Shown: positions 49,099 to 60,295, counted from the stretch's first letter. The stretch: 64,000 nucleotides of DNA from Salinibacterium xinjiangense (GCF_014645015.1 NZ_BMLC01000001.1:496001-560000), one strand, 5' to 3'. The notes: generated from the letters alone by a model not told the origin. Numbers and translations: made by a program.

Positions 49099-51246
49099 TT
49101 AGTCCTCTTTGGATCCGTTGGTGCCGGGCATCGACTTCTGCACCTGCATGAGGAACTCGACATTGGTCTGGGTCTCCTTCAGGCGACCCAGGACGATCTC
49201 GACGGCTTGCTGCTGGTCGAGGCCAGCGAGGGCGCGACGCAGCTGCCAGGTGACCTTGACCTCGTCGGCACCCATCAGCATCTCCTCGCGACGGGTTCCT
49301 GACGCGTTGACGTCGACCGCAGGGAAGATCCGCTTGTCGGCGAGCTGGCGCGACAGGCGCAGTTCCATGTTGCCGGTGCCCTTGAACTCCTCGAAGATGA
49401 CCTCATCCATCTTGGAGCCGGTCTCGACGAGCGCGGTCGCGATGATGGTGAGCGATCCGCCCTCCTCGATGTTGCGGGCTGCACCGAAGAACCGCTTCGG
49501 CGGGTAGAGCGCAGACGAGTCGACGCCGCCGGAGAGGATGCGGCCCGAGGCCGGGGCTGTCAGGTTGTAGGCCCGGCCGAGGCGCGTGATCGAGTCGAGA
49601 AGCACGACCACGTCGTGACCGAGCTCGACCAGTCGCTTGGCACGCTCGATGGCGAGCTCGGCGACAGTGGTGTGGTCTTCAGCCGGACGGTCGAAGGTGG
49701 AGGCAATAACCTCACCCTTGACTGTGCGCTGCATCTCGGTGACCTCTTCCGGGCGCTCGTCGACGAGCACGACCATGAGGTGCACTTCGGGGTTGTTCTT
49801 GGCGATGGAGTTCGCGATCGCCTGCAGCACGAGGGTCTTGCCTGCCTTGGGCGGGGAGACGATCAGGCCGCGCTGGCCCTTACCGATCGGCGACAGGAGG
49901 TCGATGATGCGGGTCGAGAGCTTTCCGGGCTCGGTCTCGAGGCGCAGGCGCTCCTGCGGGTAGAGCGGCGTGAGCTTGCCGAATTCGACGCGATCGGCGG
50001 CCTCGTCGACGGGCAGTCCGTTGATCGAGTCGATGCGCACGATCGCGTTGTACTTCTGGCGGCCCTGGCTGTTGTCACCCTCGCGCGGCTGGCGGATGGC
50101 GCCGACAACGGCGTCACCCTTACGCAGGTTGTACTTCTTGACCTGGCCGAGCGAGACGTAGACGTCGTTGTTACCCGGCAGGTAGCCCGAGGTGCGCACG
50201 AAAGCATAGTTGTCGAGCACATCGAGGATGCCGGCGACCGGGATGAGCACGTCATCTTCGGTGATCTCGGGCTCGAAGTCGTCGCCGACCGGACCGCGCC
50301 CGCGCTTGCGGTCACGGTAGCGGCTGCGACCGTTGCCACCCTCGAGGTCGCCATCCTGAACCCGCTGGTTGTCGCGGTTCTGGTTGTTGCGGTTCTGGTC
50401 AGCCTGCTGGTTGTCGCGCTGCTGGTTGTCACGGTTCTGTCCAATGCCCTGCTGGCGACCGTTCTGTTGACGACCACCCTCCTGGCCGTTGTTCTGCTGG
50501 GCATTGTTCTGCTGGCCCTCGGGCTCACCGCCCTGCTTCCGGTCAATATTGCGGTCGGCGTTGCGGTCGGCGTTGCGGTCGGCGTTGCGGTTCCTGTTGC
50601 GGTTGCGCGAAGAACGGCTTGAGCCACCCTCCTGCTCGCCGTCGTTGGCGGTATCGGAGGCGGTGTCGTTAGCGGTGTCGTTGGCGGTGTCGGCCGACTC
50701 GCGTGCCGGAGCCTCGACTGCGACATCAGCCGGGGTGGGATCTTCGAGGCCGGACTCGGCCCCGGCTGCGTGTGAACTGGCACGCCGAGACGGGCGGCGG
50801 GCTGGCCGGGTGGCTGGCTCCTGCGGGTCAGTAGGGGCGGGCGCCTGCTCGTCATCCTGTGTAGCAGCGGTGGTCGCGTCGACGACGGGAGCTCCGGCGA
50901 GGACCGGGGCCGCAGCGATGGCCGCGGTGTCGGCGCTGGTGACGCGACGCGACGTGCGCTTGCGCGCGACCGGTGCGGCCTCCGGAGCGTCGGCTGCGAC
51001 TGTCTCGACTGCGACTGTCTCGACTACTGGGGTCTCGACCGCTGCCGTCTCGACTGCTACCGGCTCGGCCGAAGCTGTCGCCGGAATCGGAGCGGCTGCT
51101 GCGCCGCCCTGTTTGTCGCTGATCGCGGCCACGAGGTCTCCCTTACGAAGCTTGGATGCGCCACTGATACCGAGCGAGCTGGCGAGAGCCTGCAGCTCGG
51201 GAAGTTTGAGTGCGCTCAGGTGTGAGCTTGAGTTGACGTTCGTCAC
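49099..51246 (-). CDS. rho: Transcription termination factor Rho with long low-complexity insert
   Basis: Hexameric RNA helicase, 715 residues against about 420 in E. coli. GTG start with AAAGGA 8 bases upstream. An N-terminal Rho_N/SAP-like helical region ([17 protein letters not shown]) is followed by an Ala/Val/Glu-rich stretch and an Asn/Arg/Gln/Asp-rich insert (about 200-315). The cold-shock RNA-binding domain and the ATPase follow ([40 protein letters not shown]). Such inserts are common in actinobacterial Rho and add RNA contacts. The insert is locally repetitive at DNA level. Confidence 0.97.
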   Translation of the reverse strand: MTNVNSSSHLSALKLPELQALASSLGISGASKLRKGDLVAAISDKQGGAAAAPIPATASAEPVAVETAAVETPVVETVAVETVAADAPEAAPVARKRTSRRVTSADTAAIAAAPVLAGAPVVDATTAATQDDEQAPAPTDPQEPATRPARRPSRRASSHAAGAESGLEDPTPADVAVEAPARESADTANDTANDTASDTANDGEQEGGSSRSSRNRNRNRNADRNADRNADRNIDRKQGGEPEGQQNNAQQNNGQEGGRQQNGRQQGIGQNRDNQQRDNQQADQNRNNQNRDNQRVQDGDLEGGNGRSRYRDRKRGRGPVGDDFEPEITEDDVLIPVAGILDVLDNYAFVRTSGYLPGNNDVYVSLGQVKKYNLRKGDAVVGAIRQPREGDNSQGRQKYNAIVRIDSINGLPVDEAADRVEFGKLTPLYPQERLRLETEPGKLSTRIIDLLSPIGKGQRGLIVSPPKAGKTLVLQAIANSIAKNNPEVHLMVVLVDERPEEVTEMQRTVKGEVIASTFDRPAEDHTTVAELAIERAKRLVELGHDVVVLLDSITRLGRAYNLTAPASGRILSGGVDSSALYPPKRFFGAARNIEEGGSLTIIATALVETGSKMDEVIFEEFKGTGNMELRLSRQLADKRIFPAVDVNASGTRREEMLMGADEVKVTWQLRRALAGLDQQQAVEIVLGRLKETQTNVEFLMQVQKSMPGTNGSKED
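50551..50586 (+). repeat. Three perfect 12-bp repeats inside rho
   Basis: GCGGTCGGCGTT occurs three times in tandem, with decayed copies on both sides. On the minus strand it encodes Asn-Ala-Asp-Arg units of the Rho insert. The unit is a multiple of three, so copy changes keep the frame. Confidence 0.9.
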
Positions 51247-51297
51247 TGGTGATGTCCTTTCCCCTGCCGAAAAGTTGCTAATCGCAGGAGAGCTGAT

Positions 51298-51325
51298 CAG
51301 CCCGGGCTGTCTGCGCGGGTGCGCA
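51298..51325. promoter_or_regulatory. Palindrome and hairpin in the thrB-rho gap
   Basis: The 123-bp gap holds the 12-bp palindrome CAGCCCGGGCTG (51298-51309) followed by a TGCGC/GCGCA stem with a 4-base loop (51312-51325). It lies about 50-80 bases upstream of rho. It might end thrB transcription or form part of a rho leader; rho genes are often autoregulated by early termination. No T run is present. Confidence 0.4.
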
Positions 51326-51369
51326 GGAATCGGATGCCACGAGATGAGGGTGATGATGCAACCGGGAAG

Positions 51370-52323
51370 CTACTGCTGGGGCTTCACTTCTACCTGGTGC
51401 GCCTTCACTGTAGCACCTTTGAAATCGACGGCAGCCATGGTCGCGCGCCACGGGTTCTCGGCGTGTTCTGCGACGAGCACAGCGGCCGCAGCCCGATCTG
51501 ACGGCTGGCTGGCGAGCACTAAAATCGACGGGCCCGCGCCTGACACCACCGCCGCGAACCTGTGATCACGCAGTGTGTGCACGAGCGAATTGGTCTCCGG
51601 CATGGCACTCGCACGGTAGTCCTGGTGCAGGCGGTCTTCGGTCGCTTCGAACAGGAGCTCGGGGCTCTGGGTGAGAGCAGCGATCAGCAGCGCCGACCTC
51701 GAGAGATTGAAGACGGCATCCTCGAAGGGGACGGATGCCGGCTGCAGGCTTCGCGCGACGGCCGTTGACACAGAGTGACCCGGCACGAACACGAGCGGGG
51801 ATACGGCCCGGTGCACGAGGAGCTTTCTTGCGCGCGGCACGGAATCCGCCGTCCACGCAATGGTCAGGCCTCCGAACAGTGCTGGCGCGACGTTGTCTGG
51901 ATGACCTTCGAGCTCTGTCGCGATCTCGAGCATCAGGTCGATGTCGAGCTCGGCGATGCCCTCGAGCAACCCCTTCGCGGCCATGACGCCGGATACGATC
52001 GCTGCGGCCGATGATCCGAGACCGCCCCCGTGCGGGATGACGTTGTTCGCGCTGAGGTGCAATCCGGGAACCGGCTGGCCGACGCGGGCGAAGGTGTACG
52101 CGATGGAACTGGCGACGAGGTTGGACTCGTCGGTCGGAACCTCGCCCTTGCCCACGCCGGTGACGTCGACCACGACGCCTCTCTCGTCGGTTGCTGTGAC
52201 CACGAGCTCGTCGTAGATCGCGAGAGCGAGACCGAGAGTGTCGAAGCCTGGCCCGAGATTGGCCGACGTCGCCGGGACGCGAACGACCACCGATCGCCCG
52301 GCGACCGCTGAGCCGAGGGTCAA
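51370..52323 (-). CDS. thrB: Homoserine kinase
   Basis: GHMP kinase phosphorylating homoserine, 317 residues. The TTG at 52323 is chosen: it overlaps the thrC stop in TTGA and has GAAGG 7 bases upstream, and the protein then reaches [21 protein letters not shown] at the proper distance. The ATP loop is [19 protein letters not shown], and the C-terminal motif is [10 protein letters not shown]. It is last in the hom-thrC-thrB unit. Confidence 0.95.
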   Translation of the reverse strand: MTLGSAVAGRSVVVRVPATSANLGPGFDTLGLALAIYDELVVTATDERGVVVDVTGVGKGEVPTDESNLVASSIAYTFARVGQPVPGLHLSANNVIPHGGGLGSSAAAIVSGVMAAKGLLEGIAELDIDLMLEIATELEGHPDNVAPALFGGLTIAWTADSVPRARKLLVHRAVSPLVFVPGHSVSTAVARSLQPASVPFEDAVFNLSRSALLIAALTQSPELLFEATEDRLHQDYRASAMPETNSLVHTLRDHRFAAVVSGAGPSILVLASQPSDRAAAAVLVAEHAENPWRATMAAVDFKGATVKAHQVEVKPQQ

Positions 52324-53402
52324 GCGCGTGCCTTCACCAGACCGAGCACGCTCGCGATCTCGTCGGCATCGACCGGCACGACAGTCGGAACGATCTCGTC
52401 GCCATCGGCTGTACGCAGGGCCCACTGTGGATCTTTCAGGCCGTGCCCCGTCACCGTCAGCACCACGGTGGATCCCTTCGGGATCATGCCGGCCTCTGAG
52501 CGTTCGAGAAGCCCGGCAACGCTGATGGCTGAGGCTGGCTCGACGAAAATCCCGACCTCGGCGGACAGGATGCGGTACGCCTCGAGGATCTTGTCGTCAG
52601 TGATGGAGCCGAAGTATCCGTCGCTGTTCTCGCGAGCGGCGAGGGCGAGCTCCCACGAGGCCGGGTTGCCGATGCGGATAGCGCTGGCGAGCGTCTCGGG
52701 GTTCTTGACGACGCGACCGAGCACGAGCGGTGCGCTGCCAGCGGCCTGGAATCCGAACATCCGAGGCAGCTTGGTGCTCGCCTTGCGCACGAGGTCTTCG
52801 GTGTATCCGCGGTGGTACGCGGTGTAGTTGCCCGCGTTACCGACAGGGACGATGTGGAAATCCGGAGCATCACCCAGCACCTCGATGACCTCGAAAGCCG
52901 CGGTCTTCTGGCCCTCGATGCGGTCGGGGTTGACCGAGTTGACAAGGTGGACCGGGTAGTTGTTCGCCAGTTCACGAGCCATCTCGAGGCAGTCGTCGAA
53001 GTTGCCCTGCACCTGGATGAGCTCCGCGCCATGGGCGATGGCCTGGGCGAGCTTACCGAGCGCGATCTTGCCCTCGGGTACGAGCACGGCGGCGGTGAGG
53101 CCGGCATGGGTGGCATAGGCCGCCGCGCTGGCGGAGGTGTTTCCGGTCGAGGCACAGATGACGGCTTTCGCGCCGTGCTCGGCCGCCTTGGATACGGCCA
53201 TGGTCATGCCGCGGTCCTTGAACGAACCCGTCGGGTTTATTCCCTCGTATTTGACCCAGACCTTCGCGCCGGTGCGGTGCGACAGCGCGTCAGCCGGGAT
53301 GAGCGGAGTTCCACCCTCACCGAGGGTGATGATCGGGGTCGCATCAGAGATGTCGAGGCGGTCGGCATACTCGCGGAGAACTCCGCGCCACTGGTGGGCC
53401 AC
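52320..53402 (-). CDS. thrC: Threonine synthase
   Basis: PLP enzyme converting O-phosphohomoserine to threonine, 360 residues. PLP lysine in [15 protein letters not shown], substrate loop [16 protein letters not shown] and phosphate loop [15 protein letters not shown] are present. GTG start 3 bp after hom. Short actinobacterial form without the plant regulatory extension. Confidence 0.96.
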   Translation of the reverse strand: MAHQWRGVLREYADRLDISDATPIITLGEGGTPLIPADALSHRTGAKVWVKYEGINPTGSFKDRGMTMAVSKAAEHGAKAVICASTGNTSASAAAYATHAGLTAAVLVPEGKIALGKLAQAIAHGAELIQVQGNFDDCLEMARELANNYPVHLVNSVNPDRIEGQKTAAFEVIEVLGDAPDFHIVPVGNAGNYTAYHRGYTEDLVRKASTKLPRMFGFQAAGSAPLVLGRVVKNPETLASAIRIGNPASWELALAARENSDGYFGSITDDKILEAYRILSAEVGIFVEPASAISVAGLLERSEAGMIPKGSTVVLTVTGHGLKDPQWALRTADGDEIVPTVVPVDADEIASVLGLVKARA

Positions 53403-53405
53403 TGA

Positions 53406-54725
53406 TTACTGTCCTTCAACTCGTAGAACTGAGACAACACTCGACACCACGGGACTCGCGGCGAGCGCGGTTACCGTCGCGGCGAGAGATGACTCTGCGG
53501 CGCGATGGGTAACTATGACAAGGGTAGCGGTGGGACGGGCCTCATCCCCGCCGTCCCGCACCGACTGCGACACGGCTTCGACAGAAACGCCCCGATCGCT
53601 GAACTGCGTGGCGATGGCCGCGAGCACGCCAGGCTCGTCGACCACGGTCAGGGTGATCTGGTACTTCGTAGTCACGCTTGACATGGGAAGCACCGGCAGG
53701 TTGGCCTGGGTGGACTCCGCGACGCCTGGCCCGCCAGCAACGTGACGACGGGCGGCCGAGACGATGTCACCGAGCACCGCCGATGCGGTCTGGATGCCAC
53801 CGGCCCCTGCACCGTAGAACATCAGGCTGCCCGCCGCCTCCGCTTCGACGAACACGGCGTTGTTGGCGCCGTGCACCGACGCGAGCGGATGGCTGAGCGG
53901 CACGAGGGCGGGATGCACACGGGCGGTCACTCCCTCGACTCCGGTGGCGGCATCCGTGATCCGCTCGCAGATGGCCAGCAGTTTGACTGCGTAGCCGGCC
54001 TTACGCGCGGAGACCACCTGCTCGAGCGTGACCGAGGTCATGCCCTCACGATGCACGGCCTCGAGCGGCACCGTCGTGTGGAAGGCGAGGCTTGCGAGAA
54101 TCGCGGCCTTCTGTGCGGCGTCGAATCCCTCGATGTCGGCTGTCGGGTCTGCTTCTGCGTATCCGAGCCTCGTTGCTTCCGCGAGTGCGTTCTCCAGGGT
54201 GTCACCTTCGACATCCATGCGATCGAGGATGTAGTTGGTCGTGCCGTTCACGATCCCGAGGATGCGGCTCACCCGATCGCCGGCGAGGCTGTCGCGCAGC
54301 GGCCGGATGATCGGAATCGCGCCACCGACGGCTGCCTCGTAGTGCAGCTGGGCGCCAACCTGTTCGGCCGCCTCGAAGAGTTCGGGGCCATGCGTCGCCA
54401 GCAACGCCTTGTTCGCTGTGATGACGTCGGCTCCCGAGTTGAGAGCCTCCAGGATCAGGGTGCGCGCAGGCTCCAGTCCGCCGATGAGCTCGACGACGAT
54501 GTCTGCCTGCAGGATCAGCGCCGACGCATCTGTCGTCAATAGTTCCCTGGGGATGTCTCCATCGCGCGGAGCATCGAGGTTGCGTACGACGACCCCGACG
54601 ACCTCCAGCACAGCTCCGGCACGCGCAGCGAGTTCGTCACCGTGGGCGATCAGCAGGCTGGCGACCTGTGAGCCGACGCTGCCACCCCCGAGGACGGCGA
54701 CCCGCAGCTTACGTTGTTCGATCAC
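53406..54725 (-). CDS. hom: Homoserine dehydrogenase
   Basis: NAD(P)-dependent reduction of aspartate semialdehyde to homoserine, 439 residues. N-terminal Rossmann motif LGGGSVGSQVASLL, then VITANKALLATHG, NGTTNYILDRM, GYAEADPTADIEGFDAAQK. A C-terminal ACT domain (about 355-435, QITLTVVDEPGVLAAIA) is the likely threonine-feedback site. GTG start overlaps lysA by 4 bp. Confidence 0.96.
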   Translation of the reverse strand: MIEQRKLRVAVLGGGSVGSQVASLLIAHGDELAARAGAVLEVVGVVVRNLDAPRDGDIPRELLTTDASALILQADIVVELIGGLEPARTLILEALNSGADVITANKALLATHGPELFEAAEQVGAQLHYEAAVGGAIPIIRPLRDSLAGDRVSRILGIVNGTTNYILDRMDVEGDTLENALAEATRLGYAEADPTADIEGFDAAQKAAILASLAFHTTVPLEAVHREGMTSVTLEQVVSARKAGYAVKLLAICERITDAATGVEGVTARVHPALVPLSHPLASVHGANNAVFVEAEAAGSLMFYGAGAGGIQTASAVLGDIVSAARRHVAGGPGVAESTQANLPVLPMSSVTTKYQITLTVVDEPGVLAAIATQFSDRGVSVEAVSQSVRDGGDEARPTATLVIVTHRAAESSLAATVTALAASPVVSSVVSVLRVEGQ

Positions 54726-56134
54726 GACTGTGCTCCCTTGGCTGTGCTGACACGGATGCCCGCGTCCCTGCTGAGTAGGTCTTCCTCGGTCTCACCGCGC
54801 ACGATGACTCGCGCGACCCCACCGCGCACGGCCACCACGGGAGGCCGACCGAGGTAGTTGTAGTTGCTGGCCATGGCCCAGCCGTATGCGCCGGTCGCTG
54901 GCACGCCCACCAGGTCACCGGGGGTCACGTCGCCCGGCAGGTAGTCGGCGTGCACGACGATGTCACCTGATTCGCAGTGCTTGCCCGCGATGCGCACGAG
55001 GCTGGGTTCTGCGGTCGATGACCGGTTGGCGAGCCGCACCGAATAGTCGGCGCGATACAGGGACGGACGGATGTTGTCGCTCATGCCCCCGTCGACGCTG
55101 ACGTATCGGCGAACATCCGTGCCGTCCACCAGCACGTCCTTGATCGTCCCGACCGTGTAGAGCGTGGTCGTTGACGGCCCGATGATGGAGCGCCCCGGCT
55201 CGATCGCGACCACCGGAATGGGGATGCCCAACGTTGCAGCACCCTCCGAGACGATCTGCGCGAACCGGGCGGCGATCTCGGCGATGGGCAGCGGCGCGTC
55301 GACGCTCGTGTAGGCGATTCCGAAGCCACCGCCGAGGTTCAGTTCGGGAACCGGACCGCCAGCAAGAAGCTCGGCGTGCAGCGCGAAAAGTCGGCGTGCG
55401 GCCTCAGCGAATCCACTCGACTCGAAAATCTGCGAGCCGATGTGGGAGTGCAGGCCGAGGAATGTGAGCGAGGGTTCGGCGCGGATGAGGGCGACATGAG
55501 CCGCGGCATCCACGAGCGGAATTCCGAACTTCTGGTCCTCGCGGGCTGTCGCAAGGTATTCGTGGGTAGACGCGTGCACTCCGCTGTTGATGCGCAGGCG
55601 TACGGGCTGCACCACGCCGTGGCGAGTCGCAGCCTCCGCTATGCGCGAGATCTCGACCTCGCTGTCGATGACGATGGCACCGATTCCGATAGCCACCGCG
55701 CGGTCGATCTCGGCGAGAGACTTATTGTTGCCGTGCAGGCCCAAACGACGTGGCTCGACGCCTGCCGCGAGGGCGACGGCGAGTTCTCCCCCGCTGGCGA
55801 CGTCGATGTTGAGCCCTGCCTCGTTCATCCACCTCGCCACCTCGATCGAGAGGAACGCCTTACCCGCGTAGTAGACCTTGACGGATCCGCCCACCCTGGC
55901 GAATTCGTCACTGAAGCACTGCCGGATCTCGACGGCCCGGCTGCGCGCGTCAAGCTCATCGACGACGTAGACGGGGGTTCCGAATTGGGCGGCGATGGTC
56001 GAGGCGGCGACCCCGGCGATGACGAGTTCGCCTGCGGCGTCGCGACTGCTGTTCTTCGACCACACCGCGGTGGCGAGTTCATTCGCGTCAGCCGGGACGG
56101 CGAGCCACGAGGGGGCAAGCGGATTGCTGGTCAC
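54722..56134 (-). CDS. lysA: Diaminopimelate decarboxylase
   Basis: PLP-dependent last step of lysine synthesis, 470 residues, fold III barrel. PLP lysine in KVYYAGKAFLS, LGLHSHIGSQIF, LNLGGGFGIAY and the Cys of KHCESGDIV. GTG start with GAGG 4-5 bases upstream. Co-translated with hom, so lysine and threonine branches share a transcript. Confidence 0.96.
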   Translation of the reverse strand: MTSNPLAPSWLAVPADANELATAVWSKNSSRDAAGELVIAGVAASTIAAQFGTPVYVVDELDARSRAVEIRQCFSDEFARVGGSVKVYYAGKAFLSIEVARWMNEAGLNIDVASGGELAVALAAGVEPRRLGLHGNNKSLAEIDRAVAIGIGAIVIDSEVEISRIAEAATRHGVVQPVRLRINSGVHASTHEYLATAREDQKFGIPLVDAAAHVALIRAEPSLTFLGLHSHIGSQIFESSGFAEAARRLFALHAELLAGGPVPELNLGGGFGIAYTSVDAPLPIAEIAARFAQIVSEGAATLGIPIPVVAIEPGRSIIGPSTTTLYTVGTIKDVLVDGTDVRRYVSVDGGMSDNIRPSLYRADYSVRLANRSSTAEPSLVRIAGKHCESGDIVVHADYLPGDVTPGDLVGVPATGAYGWAMASNYNYLGRPPVVAVRGGVARVIVRGETEEDLLSRDAGIRVSTAKGAQS

Positions 56135-56227
56135 TGAACCTCACGAAGAATCTTGGAGCGATCGGGCACTACCGCGTGGTGTCCCGCGGGCACTGAGCTT
56201 ATCGGGGCAGAGCTTGAGGGCGGCTGT

Positions 56228-57097
56228 TTATGACGGAGGGCAGGTGCCCTGCTGGGAGAAACCCGCGCCCTCGAGAGCGACTCCATCACCATTGATCGAC
56301 ACGACGAGGTCGGTTCCGACGACCGTCACATCCTCGACGGTCAGCCCCCGGGGCAGGTAACTGGCGACGCACACCGTGCGGGAGCCGAGCAGGTTTCCGA
56401 CGATGCCTGAAATTCCCGGGATCGCGCGCAGGTCGGCGACCGACACCTGTTGGTCGCCCAGCAGCACGGTCACCGGCTCGAAGCTGATGCCTCCGTCGGT
56501 CGCCGACGGCGCCAGGTCGACCGCGACCGGAATGTTGGTGAGCAGCACGTCGATATTGGTACCGATCCTGATGAACTTGTCGCGGAGTTCAATCGAGGTC
56601 AGGTCGACGCCGCTGAGATAACCGGACAGCTTCTGCACGTTGGCTTCGTCGATCGTCACCTCGATGCCCATCGTGCCGAGCGGCTTCGACGTGTCGATCG
56701 GAACCCCGGTGGCCGTGATCTCTGCCTCCCCCGTGACCTCGCCGAGAACGAAATCGGGAATGTGCACCCTCAGGTCGTCGAGGCTTCCGGCGGCGGCCTG
56801 GAGCAGGATGGAGCCGTCCCCGAGGTTCACATCGACCGCGGCGTTGGGGTCGAGTTTGAGCGCCGCAACGATCTTCTCCCTGATAAGCCCCGTGGCGTAT
56901 TGCCGGGCGAGGGCATCGCCCACGAAGAACGCTACGAGCAGCAGGATGACGGTGATCACGAGGGCGATGAGTGCGCCCATCCACCACCGTCGCCTGCGCT
57001 TCGCCGGCTTGTCGGGCGGAACCTCCATCACACGAGTCTGCGAAGGCTCGAATTGTTCTGTGGGTTGTTCGTTCCGGGGCGCGATCGGCTCGGCCAT
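56228..57097 (-). CDS. DUF2993 (LmeA-like) membrane-anchored protein
   Basis: A 289-residue protein with a basic N terminus (KPAKRRRRWW), one transmembrane helix (about 41-62) and an extracytoplasmic DUF2993 domain, which has a tubular lipid-binding fold in homologues. In mycobacteria LmeA helps lipomannan maturation; that role here is only suggestive. It lies 3 bp after argS and 93 bp before lysA. The 93-bp gap contains no gene. Confidence 0.82.
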   Translation of the reverse strand: MAEPIAPRNEQPTEQFEPSQTRVMEVPPDKPAKRRRRWWMGALIALVITVILLLVAFFVGDALARQYATGLIREKIVAALKLDPNAAVDVNLGDGSILLQAAAGSLDDLRVHIPDFVLGEVTGEAEITATGVPIDTSKPLGTMGIEVTIDEANVQKLSGYLSGVDLTSIELRDKFIRIGTNIDVLLTNIPVAVDLAPSATDGGISFEPVTVLLGDQQVSVADLRAIPGISGIVGNLLGSRTVCVASYLPRGLTVEDVTVVGTDLVVSINGDGVALEGAGFSQQGTCPPS

Positions 57098-57100
57098 CGG

Positions 57101-58759
57101 TTACATCCGTTCCGGTGCGCTGACACCGAGCAGGCCGAGGCCGTTGCGCAGTACCTGGCCGACAGCATCGTTCAGCCACAGCCTGGTGCGATGAAGGTCG
57201 GTGACCTCGTCATTGGAGAGTGGGGTGACGCGGCAGGCGTCATACCAGCGGTGGTAGGCACCGGCCAGCTCTTCGGTGTACCTCGCGATGCGATGCGGTT
57301 CGCGCAGTTCGGCGGCCTGGCGCACGACCCGCGGGAACTCGGCAAGCACACCGAGCAGGATGCTTTCCGTCTCGTGTGAGAGCAGGCCCGCGTCGAAAAC
57401 GCCACGGTCGACACCGGATACCGCGGCGTTCCGGGCGACGGAGTTCGTGCGAGCATGCGCGTACTGCACGTAGAACACCGGGTTGTCATTGGTTTTGCGA
57501 CCCCAGAGATCGAGATCGATGTCGACCTGCGAGTCGATGGAGCTGCGCACGAGGGCGTAGCGACCGGCATCCACCCCCACGGCCTCCACCAGATCTTCGA
57601 GGGTGACGACGGTGCCCGCGCGCTTCGACATGCGCATGGGCTCGCCGTCACGCACGAGGTTGACCATTTGGCCGATGAGGACCTCGAGGTTCACGAACGG
57701 CTCGTCGCCGAACGCTTTCGTCATGGCCATCAGCCGCTTGACGTAACCGTGGTGGTCGGCTCCGAGCATGATGATGTTGCGCTCGAAGCCGCGCTCGCGT
57801 TTGTTCAGGTAGTAGGCGAGGTCGCCCGAAATGTAGCCGGCTTCGCCGTCGCTCTTGATGACCACACGGTCTTTGTCGTCGTCGTAGTCGGTGGAGCGGA
57901 ACCAGGTTGCGCCATCCGCCTCATAGATCGCCCCGAGGTCGCCCAGTCGGGTGATCGCCTTTTCGACGTCCCCGGATTCGTGCAGCTCGTTCTCGTGGAA
58001 GTACACGTCGAACTTGACGCCGAATTCGTGCAGTGACGCCTTGATGTCGCCGAACATGAGCTCGACGCCGACGGAACGGAACACCTCCTGCTGTTCATCG
58101 CGGGAGATCGTCTCGAGCGTGCCGGGATACAGCGCGATGACGCGTGCCGCGATGTCGGAGATGTATGCGCCGCCGTAGCCGTCCTCCGGCGCGGGCTCCC
58201 CCAGGAACGAGGCGAGCAGGCTGCGGGCGAACCTGTCGATCTGGGCGCCGTGGTCGTTGAAGTAGTACTCGCGGGTGACGAGGCCGCCCTGCGACTCGAA
58301 GATGCGCGCGAGGCTGTCGCCGACAGCGGCCCAGCGAACTCCCCCGATGTGGATCGGGCCGGTCGGGTTCGCCGAGACGAATTCGAGGTTGATGGTGACA
58401 CCGCTGTACAGGTCACCGCGGCCGTAGGCGTCAGCCTGCTCGACGATGGTTCGGGCGAGCGCACCGGCGGCCGCGGCATCCAGGGTGATGTTGATAAAGC
58501 CGGGGCCGGCGACGTCGACCGACGCCACACCGGGCAGTTTTGCTGCTTCGACCGCGATCTCATCGGCTAGTTCTCGGGGGTTTGCACCGAGCGGCTTCGC
58601 CAGTTTCATGGCGATATTGGATGCCCAGTCGCCATGATCGCGGTTGCGCGGACGCTCGAGAAGCAGGTCGTCGATCGTGAGCTCACGGGTGCCCCCGCGG
58701 GAGGCCGAGATCGACGTCACTACGGTCAACAGGGCTGAAGAGAGATCGGCGGGGTTCAC
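57101..58759 (-). CDS. argS: Arginyl-tRNA synthetase
   Basis: Class I synthetase of 552 residues. GTG at 58759 begins [14 protein letters not shown]; the longer frame runs through the divergent lipoprotein gene. HIGH motif variant [11 protein letters not shown] (about 125), KMSKS equivalent [12 protein letters not shown], and the C-terminal anticodon-binding domain with [11 protein letters not shown]. No Shine-Dalgarno. TAAACT on the minus strand (58768-58773) is 8 bases upstream, suggesting a leaderless start. Confidence 0.96.
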   Translation of the reverse strand: MNPADLSSALLTVVTSISASRGGTRELTIDDLLLERPRNRDHGDWASNIAMKLAKPLGANPRELADEIAVEAAKLPGVASVDVAGPGFINITLDAAAAGALARTIVEQADAYGRGDLYSGVTINLEFVSANPTGPIHIGGVRWAAVGDSLARIFESQGGLVTREYYFNDHGAQIDRFARSLLASFLGEPAPEDGYGGAYISDIAARVIALYPGTLETISRDEQQEVFRSVGVELMFGDIKASLHEFGVKFDVYFHENELHESGDVEKAITRLGDLGAIYEADGATWFRSTDYDDDKDRVVIKSDGEAGYISGDLAYYLNKRERGFERNIIMLGADHHGYVKRLMAMTKAFGDEPFVNLEVLIGQMVNLVRDGEPMRMSKRAGTVVTLEDLVEAVGVDAGRYALVRSSIDSQVDIDLDLWGRKTNDNPVFYVQYAHARTNSVARNAAVSGVDRGVFDAGLLSHETESILLGVLAEFPRVVRQAAELREPHRIARYTEELAGAYHRWYDACRVTPLSNDEVTDLHRTRLWLNDAVGQVLRNGLGLLGVSAPERM

Positions 58760-58767
58760 AAGGATCA

Positions 58768-58786
58768 AGTTTAGCTGGGGCACAAT
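58768..58786. promoter_or_regulatory. Compact divergent promoter, argS / lipoprotein
   Basis: Only 33 bp separate two divergent starts. TAAACT (minus strand, 58773-58768) lies 8 bases before argS, and CACAAT (plus strand, 58781-58786) lies 6 bases before the lipoprotein ATG. Neither gene has a Shine-Dalgarno, so both may be leaderless. Confidence 0.4.
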
Positions 58787-58792
58787 GGGGCC

Positions 58793-59398
58793 ATGTCCGC
58801 CCGCCGCACGCTTCTGATCACCGCTCCCCTTCTCGCCGCAGTGCTGCTGCTCTCGGGCTGCGGCCCGGCTGCAGATCCGAAATCGACATCGAAGCCCACC
58901 GGCACACCCCGGCCAACAGCGAGTTCGAGCGCGACCCCGGCGGCAGACCCGAATGCCTCGAACGCACCGCAGGTCGAGACTGGGGAGCCTGTCGGCCTTT
59001 CGTGCAACGACGTCGTGACCCCCCAGCAGGTCTACGACTACAACCCCAACTTCGGGCTTGTCGACGGCTTCGTGCCAGAGAACGGTTCGCTCGCCGCCCA
59101 GGCCGTCGCGGCAAACGGGCTGGCCTGCCGGTGGATGAACCAGACCAGCGGTGCCACTATCGACGTGTCTGTCGCGCACCTCGACGCGCGCTCGAACGAG
59201 ATCCGCAAAGAGTTTCTGGCGTCGAACAGTACGTCGGTGTCGAGCTTCGGGCCAGACGGCTACTTCGACCAGGGTGATGTGGGTTCTGCTGCGCAGGCGT
59301 TTCCCGGCGAATTCTGGGTGACCGCGGCATCCGTCGCCTTCTTCACAGCTGAGGATGCGGTCGCAATCATGGACAACGTGACCGCAGCCGCCGGCTAA
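58793..59398 (+). CDS. Small lipoprotein of unknown function
   Basis: A 201-residue secreted lipoprotein: basic start, hydrophobic helix and lipobox LLLSGC with Cys near residue 20. A Pro/Ser/Thr/Ala-rich linker (about 25-60) is followed by a compact domain with two cysteines (SCNDVV and ACRWMN), possibly a disulfide. I do not recognise the domain; such proteins are frequent beside argS-type genes in this group. Convergent with the next gene (12-bp gap). Confidence 0.85.
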   Translation: MSARRTLLITAPLLAAVLLLSGCGPAADPKSTSKPTGTPRPTASSSATPAADPNASNAPQVETGEPVGLSCNDVVTPQQVYDYNPNFGLVDGFVPENGSLAAQAVAANGLACRWMNQTSGATIDVSVAHLDARSNEIRKEFLASNSTSVSSFGPDGYFDQGDVGSAAQAFPGEFWVTAASVAFFTAEDAVAIMDNVTAAAG

Positions 59399-59410
59399 CC
59401 CTGGCCGCGA

Positions 59411-60205
59411 TCAGCCAAGCTGCACCAGTTCGGTTCCGTCGTCTGTCGGCAGCTCGTCCACGATGGCCAGCACGCTCATATTGGTGAGCATGAGGTCGGC
59501 CCAGTGGTTGGTGAGGAACGCGGTATCGGCCGCGTCGCGGCCCGTCGAGATGCGCACCATGCTCTGGCGCGGGGCGAGGCGTGTGGCATCGACAACCCAC
59601 CAGGCTCCATCGACATATGCTTCGGCGACAGCGTGGAAGTCCATGGGCGAGAGCCCCGGCGCGTAGACGGCGACCATCCTGGCTGGCACGTCGAGGGCCC
59701 GCAGCAGCGCGATCACGAGGTGGGCGTAGTCGCGACACACTCCGCGGCGGGCGAGCAGAGTCTGTTCTGCGCCGTCGGTCGGCAGGCTGGAGCCCGGGAC
59801 ATATCGCAGCTTGTTCCAGACCCAGAGGGTGACGGCATGCAGCAGGTCGTAGCCCTTGATGCCGAAGAATTCGGATCGCGCCGTGGGTGTGAGACTGTCC
59901 GACTCGCAGTAGCGGCTGGGGCGTAGGTACGTGACCAGGTCGAGGTCGACGGGGGTTGCTGCGTCCGAACGACCGGCGATGCCTGCCGAATAGTCGACGG
60001 TCATCTTGCCGGGCCCCGCGATGAAGGTATGCAGCCTGGTTCCCTGGTGGTCGGTCAGCTCGGTGGCGCGTTGCGGCTCACCGTCGAGCACGAAGCTGAG
60101 GACTTCAGACGTGACCGCTGAACCCTGGGCGGCCGCGATGCTGAACACCATGTTGGTGCTCCCCCGGAGGTCGAGTTCGAGGTGGGAGGTGACGGTTCTC
60201 AACAT
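59411..60205 (-). CDS. Transglutaminase-like cysteine peptidase, intact triad
   Basis: A 264-residue soluble protein with a beta-rich N-terminal domain and a transglutaminase core. The catalytic triad is readable: Cys in RRGVCRDYAHL (about 156), His in MDFHAVAEAYV (about 191) and Asp in WWVVDATRLAP. No signal peptide. It contrasts with the membrane homologue at 14.6-16.9 kb, which lacks Cys and His. Likely an intracellular peptidase or amidase, substrate unknown. Confidence 0.9.
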   Translation of the reverse strand: MLRTVTSHLELDLRGSTNMVFSIAAAQGSAVTSEVLSFVLDGEPQRATELTDHQGTRLHTFIAGPGKMTVDYSAGIAGRSDAATPVDLDLVTYLRPSRYCESDSLTPTARSEFFGIKGYDLLHAVTLWVWNKLRYVPGSSLPTDGAEQTLLARRGVCRDYAHLVIALLRALDVPARMVAVYAPGLSPMDFHAVAEAYVDGAWWVVDATRLAPRQSMVRISTGRDAADTAFLTNHWADLMLTNMSVLAIVDELPTDDGTELVQLG

Positions 60206-60295
60206 TCCCCGATACTCTCACGCCGTTCGGGCCCGACCTACGATCGGCGAACCGCGGCAGGCGATACCGCTGGTAGCCTTGACCTCGAACTCCTG

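Noticed and set aside
49615-50622. 335-codon plus-strand frame opposite rho
   Set aside because: Antisense shadow with Val/Leu/Ala-rich composition; rho is unmistakable.
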